A stretch of 64,000 nucleotides of DNA from Symsagittifera roscoffensis. Its lineage: Eukaryota > Xenacoelomorpha > Acoela > Convolutidae. The stretch is from NCBI RefSeq assembly GCF_963678635.1, contig NC_087062.1, positions 85,706,890 to 85,770,889 on the forward strand, given 5' to 3'. Within the stretch, counting starts at the first letter, position 1. Every line of letters starts with the position of its first letter. Shown piece by piece: positions 57,950-64,000 of this stretch. The notes under the pieces were generated by a model that searched no databases, was not told the DNA's origin, and worked only from the letters and a program-made list of their open reading frames with translations. Position numbers and translations under genes: made by a program.

Positions 57950-60300
57950 CCACCAAATATGCAAAACCTCTAGTGTTAGTAGCTTCTGACTTTCACCTGT
58001 TTGGTCTATAATTTCTGATTCCAGCTCAGCAGAACCACCAACCTCCTTATTGCTTTCTATCAAATGCTGTCCTACTGTAGAGTCCTTTTTGCAGTGTTCA
58101 TCAACCATCCTGGCTAAATTTTGCCCTCTCCGGCCGACTCAGATGGAGTTACAACCAGTACAAGTAAGCTTTTACTTTTGTTTGGATCTCAGTTCATAAG
58201 CAAAGGAAGTTTTAAGGTTTGTTCAGCATTTTCTCAACTTTCTTGTTGTAAAACTGGTTGAGCCCCAGATATTTGCCGCATCTTTGCAGCTAACAGCTGC
58301 GATGGAAAACCTCGAAATTGCCTTGTCAAAAAAGGGTTGATTCTACCAACCAATTATGATTTCTCTATTTCAATGTCGCAACCTTTAAAAGTTCCTACCC
58401 CAATGTTCTTGTTCAGAATTTCAAACACTACCCTGTCCGATCATTTTTGCGGATATTGATTTTCAATCCATTGCTTACGATTTTTCTCCAACGCATTGTC
58501 AAAGTTTACCCACGTTAAGTCACTTCTTGCGACCCGATAGACTTTACCTTCAAAAACATTTTTTTTTGTTTTGCAAAGGTGCGCAGCTTCTAAAATTAAG
58601 AATGTTACCAGTATCTGTGAGTTTTTGAAACAACTCAATTGTGACTTGTTTTCGTGAGTCCATGTTTACATTTGAAGCCAAAAACTCTTAACTACCGTTA
58701 CTATCGAGTTTTTATTTAGTGAACAGAAAGTTTGGATGCAACTTATTGGCAGCCTCGAGGACTACCCCAGGATTGCCCCTCACAGTTCTAACTGTGTCAT
58801 TCACATAACTTAGAAAAATTTTAACACAATTCTCAAATCGATCTGTGTACTGCTGGTTTTTGCACGTTTTGCAAAACCAGACTTTTTCAGCAATGTTTAC
58901 ATATTGGGAATCCGATGTGTTAACACACCCTAAGTGGAACCAATCCAAGCAGGCTCCGCATTCTTCCCACTTTAGTCCAGTAAATCACCTTTTTCTGACA
59001 TACATCAGATGGAGTTACAACCAGTACATGTAAGCTTTTACTTTTGTTTGGATCTCAGTTCATTTGCAAAGGAAGTTTTAAGGTTTGTTCAGCATTTTCT
59101 CAACTTTCTTGTTGTAAAAACTGATTGTGCCCCAGATATTTGCCGCATCTTTGCAGCTAACAGCTGCGATGGAAAACCTCGAAATTGCCTTGTCAAAAGA
59201 GGGTTGATTCTTCATACCATTTATGATTTCTCTATTTCAATGTCGCAACCTTTAAAGTTTCCTACCTCAATGATCTTGTTCAGAATTTCAAACACTACCC
59301 TGTCCGATCATTTTTGCGGATATTTATTTTCAAACCCTTGCTTACGATTTTTCTCCAACGCATTGTCAAGTATACCCATGTTGAGTCACTTCTTACAACC
59401 CGATAGACCTTCCCTTCATAAACACTTTTTTTGTTTTGCAAAGGTGCGCAGCTTCTAAAGTTAAGAATGTTACCAGTATCTGTGAGTTTTTGAAACAACT
59501 CAACAGTGACTTGTTTTCGTGAGTCCATGTCTACATTTGAAGCCAAAAACTCTTAACTACCTTTACCATCGAGTTTTTATTTAGTGAACAGAAAGTTTGG
59601 ATGCAACTTATTGGCAGCCTCGAGGACTACCCTAGGATTGCCCCTCACAGTTCCAACTTTGTCATTCACATATCTTAAAAAAATTTTAACACAATTCTCA
59701 AATCGATCTGTGTACTGCTGGTTTTTGCACGTTTTGCAAAAACAGACTTTTTTAGCAATGTTTACATATTGGGAATCCGATGTGTTAACACACCCTAAGT
59801 GGAACCAATCCAAGCAGGCTCCGCATTCTTCCCACTTTAGTTCAGTATATCACCTTTTTCTGACATCCAGGGCAGACTCTGTTGTTATCTTCATTTAGCA
59901 ACGTCCATGTTGGTGCGTTTTTTCCCTTTTGCAGATTCGTTCTCATTGAGCCACAAATTGGTCAGTAATAGGGCTAGATTGATTCCCCTTGCTAAACCGC
60001 CTTTTTGTACTTATCACAAACTTTTGCATTCAAAGTATACCTTACTCGCAGCAAAAATTAGTAGCCTTTTATAGCTTCGCCAGATTGTTCCGGATGATTT
60101 GTTTGCTGAAACAACTTTCTCGTGGCTTCTTTTCAACAGCTTCCTCGAGTGGGCATTAGTATACAAACTTTTAGCATCAAGGGAAAGTAGATTCTCATCA
60201 GAGTCCAATTGAGTTTTCCCTAGCCATTTGAGTTTTTGTTTCTATTTTTGCGCCACCAAATTCATCAAACAATTTTGCCAATGTTGATTTGGTTGATCAG
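57950..60300 (-). pseudogene. Penelope-like retroelement copy 3 with PHD insert
   Basis: Read on the minus strand: FDEFGGAKIETKTQMAREN (near 60270), LLSLDAKSLYTNAHSRKLLK and KVYFECKSL (60208-60014, RT palm), GLARGINLALLLTNLWLNENE (near 59950, motif B), CPGCQKKV and CGACLDWFHLGCVN...VWFCKTC (C4HC3 PHD finger), YVNDTVRTVRGNP and ANKLHPN (catalytic YVDD changed to YVND), ELFQKLTDTGNILNFRSCAPLQ and LEKNRKQWIENQYPQK (thumb), then TCTGCNSI-stop-VGRRGQN...STVGQHLIESN...LLTLEVLHIW (GIY-YIG endonuclease). Frameshifts and stops break it. An 866-bp part covering PHD to the start of GIY-YIG is tandemly duplicated. Confidence 0.8.
58141..59866 (-). repeat. 866-bp tandem duplication within copy 3
   Basis: Units 58141-59006 and 59007-59866 are direct repeats with few differences (agatggagttacaaccagta begins at 58141 and 59007). 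The break joins GIY-YIG codons (GCNSI) to the PHD region (tgtcagaaaaaggtg). Both units share YVND and the WFHLGC motif. Confidence 0.85.
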
Positions 60301-60635
60301 ATGAGCTACCAGGTGAAAAAACGACGGGAGACCGATCATTTAGCAGACAAATCGTTCAGCATAAAAAGTGATAAATGAGTCTCTTAGCCAAACATAATAA
60401 TGTCATAGAGTATTGATTGACAGACTCAAAAAGACGCTCAGTTTGGGGCAGCGGAGCATGTGGTCGCTAATCACAAATGCCGTGTTTGAAGTTAGCTCTC
60501 ACGCTTTATTTGTTCTCTGTCTGCTATAAACATGTCTACCAAAAAACCTGTCGGCTAAAATGCCAAGCACCGTAATGACGGGTCGAAATGGTGTTTCTTG
60601 TTTGTGCACATTTGCTTATCCGTTCAACCTAGCTT
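60301..60635. other. Short spacer between retroelement and hAT element
   Basis: Probably the decayed 5' continuation of the minus-strand retroelement. No separate feature is supported. Confidence 0.35.
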
Positions 60636-60656
60636 ATTGCGCCCAGGCATTTCGGG

Positions 60657-60780
60657 TTCGGGTTTTCGGGTATCGGGTCGGGTTTTCGGGTTTTGAGACA
60701 AATTTCGGGTTTCGGGTCGGGTTTCGGGTTCAACAAATTTTCGGGTTCGGGTATTCAATTATGTCGGATTTCTAAAACCC
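60657..60780 (+). repeat. CGGGTTT-rich subterminal array, left
   Basis: Roughly ten spaced copies of cgggtt(t/c), some fused as tcgggttcggg. A matching array lies at 61280-61430. The orientation of the units is the same in both arrays, unlike the terminal repeats. Confidence 0.75.
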
Positions 60781-60898
60781 GACTTGTTTGCTGTTTTCGG
60801 TTTCGACAAAAACTTACCCAATTTTTCTTTTGTTTGAGGTTTTTTTACTTTTTTAATTTTTATTTCTATTTCATTTCTGAACGCGATTGCATTGTACG

Positions 60899-61168
60899 AT
60901 GAAGGAAGAGTGGCGGATATTTGAAACCAAAAATCCAAAGTTGAAAGACAAGTTTCTGTGCGGTTTCATTGACAAGATGAAAACAGAAGCGCGGAAGTGC
61001 GTTCGTTGCAAAAGTGTATTTTCATGTAAAAAGAGCAATACGTCAGCTCTTGAAAGGCACATTAGCAGCTGCACTTCCACTGAGTCGGAAGATGTAAATC
61101 AAATTTCCATAAGAAAATTTCTGAACTCGAATACTGAAAAGTTTACTTTCCATTCCCAATTCGTATAA
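60899..61168 (+). CDS. BED-type zinc finger protein fragment, 89 aa
   Basis: ATG at 60899 to TAA at 61168. The centre CVRCKSVFSCKKSNTSALERHISSC fits a BED finger: C-x2-C, then the ST..L..H helix and H-x4-C. BED fingers form the N-terminal DNA-binding domain of hAT transposases. No RNase H-like core or dimerisation region follows inside the element, so it could at most bind DNA, perhaps the element's own ends. Alternatively it is the first exon of a once longer transposase gene. It is intact, with no internal stop. Confidence 0.65.
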   Translation: MKEEWRIFETKNPKLKDKFLCGFIDKMKTEARKCVRCKSVFSCKKSNTSALERHISSCTSTESEDVNQISIRKFLNSNTEKFTFHSQFV

Positions 61169-61279
61169 ATATTGTTTTTACAGCTATTTTTATTGTTCAC
61201 TGTAAGAGAAAGTTACACTCTAAAAACGCATCAAATTTATTGCGTCAACGTTCATACCATTTAATCTACCTGAAAATCG

Positions 61280-61430
61280 GGCATGTCGGGTCGGGTAATC
61301 GGGTTTTGAGATCTTTTTCGGGTTTCGGGTTTGAAATGAATGTCGGGTTCGGGTTCGGGTTTGAAGAAACCGTCGGGTTCGGGTTCGGGTTTTAGCTTAT
61401 CGGGTTTCGGGTTTGAAAAATGTCGGGTCC
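61280..61430 (+). repeat. CGGGTTT-rich subterminal array, right
   Basis: A dozen or so copies of cgggtt(t/c), including cgggttcgggttcgggttt twice. Lies just inside the right hAT terminus. Confidence 0.75.
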
Positions 61431-61449
61431 CGAAATGCCTGATTGCGCC

Positions 61450-62149
61450 CCGTTATCTTCTCCTGATATATAGCGCCTCGCTGATCTCGTGATCTTTCTT
61501 TGTCATGGCAAAAAATTCTTTAGTTATGTCTTTTTCGATTCTTATGACAAAACTGTCAATCAGATTCTATCTCTTACTTACTGTTTTGCGTGCAAAAAAT
61601 CGGTAAGTTTCCTCGAATGTTTTTTTTTTCAGTAAACAAAAACACAAACCCTTATAAAAAGGAGCTGCCAGAAGCACGTTATCCTGTCTTAGATGGAAAA
61701 AACTGAAAAATTTTGTTCGGTATTTGTGTCTCTCATTTACTAATTTAAAAAGTTAATCATAGTTAGTGGTTTTCGTTTTTTCATCAAAAAAGTTTACCAA
61801 TGCAGTCTACCCATTTTTCAATCGCGTGTCTTCGTAAAAATTTTGATGCATAGCAGGCAGGTTAAAAAGTTAAAGTTGGAGGTAGGCTGATTTTGTAGCT
61901 TGTTTAATTTAAAAAATGTTTGTGCAACAATTTTTTTATCTGATTTCTGATAACTTTTTCTTGACTTACAATTTTGCATTGCAAGTAGTGCGAAAATCTG
62001 CTTCGCCCCTGTGTAAAAAAGATCCGTACGAGAAACCAGTGCTCAAGCATAATCGACTGTCATAGTAAAGTAAGTAAACTGGAAACTAATTTTTCTAGTA
62101 AATCGACTTGAAAATAAAATAAAAAATTCAAGAAAGTTTTTCAATTTTG
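61450..62149. other. Intergenic DNA, nothing recognised
   Basis: AT-rich without repeats from the families above or coding signal that I can support. Confidence 0.5.
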
Positions 62150-62590
62150 TTTATTGCAGAATGTTTTTTGAAATTTTTGATTCCAAAAAAGGCGCAATCA
62201 AACTGGACTTTACTCGAGTTAAACTAAGTTTTACGGCTTAACTTATTTTTAGGTTTTCAGGGCCTTGAAATAAGCTATTGTAAGCCTGCTTGATCGCTTT
62301 TTTTGATCGAATTCAGACGAAAAATCGAAATTGTCCACCCGGTTTTTCTTGACACTGTGAAGTATTTCTCGAATGACGACTGAAAGGGCTCTAATATGAT
62401 ATATTAGACTTTCTTCAATGATTAATTGTGGTAGCTGAATTTGCGTGGAAAATAAAAGAAGAAAAAACTGTAACATCCGAATACATATTTCCTCCACATT
62501 TTTCTAATGGTCGGACATTTTTTTTTCTTAAGACTATTGTCAGATTATTCTGTGCTGCTTGCATAGTAACCGGCTATCTTTGTTTATATA
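62150..62590 (-). repeat. Family B element upstream of the CDK gene
   Basis: Family B body in reverse orientation (for example accggtttttcttgac at about 62339 and ccacatttttctaatggtcggaca near 62496), then the family end attctgtgctgcttgcatagtaaccggctatctttg in forward orientation. The body and end have therefore been inverted relative to each other. It ends only about 40-50 bp before the CDK start, so it supplies the immediate 5' flank. Confidence 0.55.
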
Positions 62591-62619
62591 TGGATTTTTT
62601 TACAGTTAATATTTGTTCG

Positions 62620-62640
62620 ATGCTCCTATGGAGGATGTAA
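62620..62640 (+). promoter_or_regulatory. Out-of-frame upstream ATG with TAATG overlap
   Basis: atg at 62620 opens a six-codon frame whose taa (62638-62640) shares its last base with an in-frame CDK atg at 62640. If ribosomes start at 62620, the main protein would depend on reinitiation. It matters only if the mRNA includes this part; a tttttttacag acceptor-like site at about 62595-62605 suggests an upstream exon may join here. Confidence 0.35.
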
Positions 62641-63162
62641 TGAAAGATTATGAGAAGTTGGATAAAATTGGAGAGGGCCAATATGGAGTTGTATATAAAG
62701 CACGAAACGTTACCTCTGACGAACTAGTTGCCTTGAAAAGAATTGCCATCGATGAAAGAGATGGTGTACCATCCACTGCTTTGCGCGAAATTTCGTTGCT
62801 GCAAGGTCTAAAACATGAAAATATTGTTAGATTAATTGACGTTCTTTTCGTGGAAGCTCGCTTCTATATTGTGTTTGAACTCTCTGACATGGACTTGGGT
62901 CAGTTTATTCGAAGGTTTAGACCAAAACTTGTTCCGCTTGAGGTTTCAAAGAGTATTTTTAAACAGCTGATCTCTGGTCTTTATTTTTGTCATTCAAGAA
63001 GAGTTTTACACAGAGATATCAAGCCTCAAAATTTACTTATCAACAAGGATGGAGTCATGAAGATAGCCGATTTTGGGTTGGCACGAGCTTTTTCTATTCC
63101 TCTTCGGCCACTGACCAATGAGGTTGTGACTCTGTGGTACAGACCACCGGAAGTTCTTTTCG
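62628..63162 (+). CDS. Cyclin-dependent kinase (CDK1/2/3/5 group), exon 1
   Basis: Encodes the N-lobe and catalytic centre of a CDK, a Ser/Thr kinase activated by a cyclin or cyclin-like partner. Seen: glycine loop IGEGQYGVV, catalytic Lys in VALKR, cyclin-binding helix PSTALRE (CDK1/2 PSTAIRE, CDK5 PSSALRE), [11 protein letters not shown] in ADFGLAR, and an activation-loop Thr in [18 protein letters not shown]. The Thr before the regulatory Tyr of the glycine loop (GEGTYG) is Gln here, so Myt1-type Thr phosphorylation is impossible; the Tyr is kept. In-frame ATGs lie at 62628 and 62640; the second aligns exactly with the first residue of CDK5 (MQKYEKLEKIGEG). Exon ends ttcg before gtcagt, in phase 1. 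[10 protein letters not shown] resembles CDK5, and [10 protein letters not shown] resembles CDK1, so I leave the subgroup open. Confidence 0.9.
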
Positions 63163-63583
63163 GTCAGTAGAATCATTTTTGTTATGATATTATGCGAATA
63201 ACTGATAGTTGATTGAAAATAGCTGTCCCGTAATTTGAAAACAATTTGCGGTGCTAGTTTACTTGTTTGGTCCCTCAAAAATGCTGTGGTTCCTAATAAA
63301 AACCGAGGTACAGTATGTGGCTAATTCTAACAGTAAGCATTTTTATTTCTCTATATTGCTGTCGAAACGGTCCGAGTTAGTCTTGCGGGTATGAATCCGG
63401 TTACCAACCCCAAGTCAAGGGGTCAAATCCCATGCTGGCTTTTCTTTTTAGAAAAAAGGGGGGACCTATCATCTAAACTAGTTTTGTCACGGGACCAAAC
63501 AAGTAAACTGGTACCCAATTTGCATGTTACGATTATTATCGTAATTTGTCCGTTCCGATTATGGACAATTGCCGAAGTTTTAG
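63163..63583 (+). other. CDK intron with inverted repeat and tRNA-like stretch
   Basis: gtcagt to gttttag, 421 bp. It contains a perfect 19-bp inverted repeat (agtttacttgtttggtccc at 63256-63274 and its complement at 63491-63509). Between them lies a tRNA-like stretch (about 63374-63450: gagttagtc, cggttaccaacc, ggggtcaaatccca). This looks like a small SINE or MITE. Not a convincing tRNA gene: no acceptor stem closes. Confidence 0.5.
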
Positions 63584-63978
63584 GCGACGACTTTTACTCT
63601 ATGGGAGCTGATGTTTGGTCGAGCGGCTGCATCCTCGCAGAGTTGCTTCTTGGAAAAGCGCCATTCCAGGGTGACAGTGAAATTGGACAGATTCATGAGA
63701 TTTTCAAACAACTGGGCACTCCAGAGGAATCTACTTGGCCTGGTATTTCAAAGAATAAACTCTTCAGAACTACTTTTCCAAATTGGGTTCGCCAACCGAC
63801 CAAAGTTTTGTACCCGGGAGTTAGCAGCGATTCTGCTATAAAACTCATGGAATCTATTTTTGTTTATGACCAAGAGAAGCGTGTGTCTACGAAAGACATT
63901 CTGAACTCTTCTTTTATTGCGGATGCATGTAGTAGATTTCGGTTTATGGTACCGAAACAGTCGGCGAATTATCATTAA
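63584..63978 (+). CDS. Cyclin-dependent kinase (CDK1/2/3/5 group), exon 2
   Basis: C-lobe of the same kinase. The acceptor gttttag at 63577-63583 joins phase 1 to give EVLFG-DDFYSMGADVWSSGC, with the same ten-residue spacing between Gly and Trp as in CDK1 (G-SARYSTPVDIW), so nothing is missing. Seen: DVWS.GC.LAEL, GDSEIGQIHEIFKQLGTPEE.TWPGI, FP.W, YDQEKRVSTKDIL. Ends TAA at 63978 after a tail of about 18 residues beyond the last helix (FRFMVPKQSANYH). Joined from 62628 it makes 309 residues, from 62640 305, against 292-305 in human CDK1, 2, 3 and 5. The one-intron structure is simple compared with vertebrate CDKs. Confidence 0.9.
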
Positions 63979-64000
63979 CCTTTGAAAGGCATTTTGTTAT

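Larger units (their letters stand above)
60644..61441 (+). mobile_element. Non-autonomous hAT element with BED finger
   Basis: A 798-bp element with terminal inverted repeat CAGGCATTTCGGG (left 60644-60656; right end reads cccgaaatgcctg to 61441) and perfect 8-bp flanks ATTGCGCC (60636-60643 and 61442-61449). CAG-type ends and 8-bp duplications are hAT hallmarks. Both subterminal regions are packed with CGGGTTT/CGGGTTC units, probably transposase binding sites. It keeps a BED zinc-finger ORF but no transposase. Confidence 0.85.

Noticed and set aside
60657-61430. Interstitial telomere repeats
   Set aside because: The unit is CGGGTTT/CGGGTTC, not TTAGGG, and it is confined to the inside of a hAT element with clear ends.
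62613-62627. CDK start at 62613
   Set aside because: The codon is TTG; in-frame ATGs at 62628 and 62640 are better, and 62640 aligns with known CDK N-termini.
63374-63450. Possible tRNA gene in the CDK intron
   Set aside because: A T-arm-like hairpin exists but no closing acceptor stem; better explained as part of a SINE or MITE.
63391-63583. Open frame leading into CDK exon 2
   Set aside because: It is intron sequence that happens to lack stops; kinase alignment begins exactly at 63584.

Overview
The window is AT-rich animal nuclear DNA. Evidence for an animal: a Rab27 GTPase gene split by very large introns with GT-AG junctions, a CDK gene with one intron, no bacterial-style gene packing, and abundant decayed transposons. 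Rab27 is an animal-type Rab. I cannot name the species; an invertebrate with a repeat-rich genome fits best.

Layout. (1) 1-25,697, plus strand: the last three coding exons of a Rab27-type gene (2274-2356, 17511-17738, 25472-25697). Phases and reading frame join exactly; the exons with the P-loop and switch I lie to the left of the window. Its two introns (about 15.2 and 7.7 kb) are filled with transposon debris: two dispersed repeat families (A and B, B being MITE-like), a Tc1/mariner-type fold-back element with TA duplication (6299-6930), a degenerate satellite of about 160 bp period (9.6-10.8 kb), SINE-like pieces with a tRNA B-box, and a complete-looking non-autonomous MULE (17866-19681) that has an 8-bp target duplication, terminal repeats built from a 15-bp minisatellite, and fused FLYWCH/MULE coding remnants. 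(2) 25.7-32.7 kb: no convincing host gene; a hAT transposase relic at about 30.77-31.14 kb. (3) 32.7-43.0 kb: a large imperfect palindrome with a 30-bp spacer at 38941-38970. The left arm carries an intact intronless 472-aa gene of unknown function (32999-34417); the right arm carries its broken mirror copy (start codon lost, internal deletion, frameshifts). One interior segment is far more alike between arms than its surroundings, suggesting recent conversion or re-copying. (4) 43.2-60.3 kb: a graveyard of Penelope-like retroelements, two on the plus strand and one on the minus strand, with tandem 5' modules and an internal tandem duplication. All three keep traces of a PHD-type zinc finger placed inside the reverse transcriptase, between motif B and the catalytic YVDD motif. 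(5) 60644-61441: a sharply bounded hAT-type element (13-bp terminal repeat, 8-bp duplication) with a BED zinc-finger ORF between CGGGTTT-rich arrays. (6) 62.6-64.0 kb: a two-exon CDK of the CDK1/2/3/5 group, complete in the window.

The three host genes (Rab27, the 472-aa gene, the CDK) show no sign of a shared pathway. The most notable material is structural and mobile: the PHD-in-RT retroelement family, the palindrome with gene/pseudogene pair, and the two transposons with perfect target duplications.
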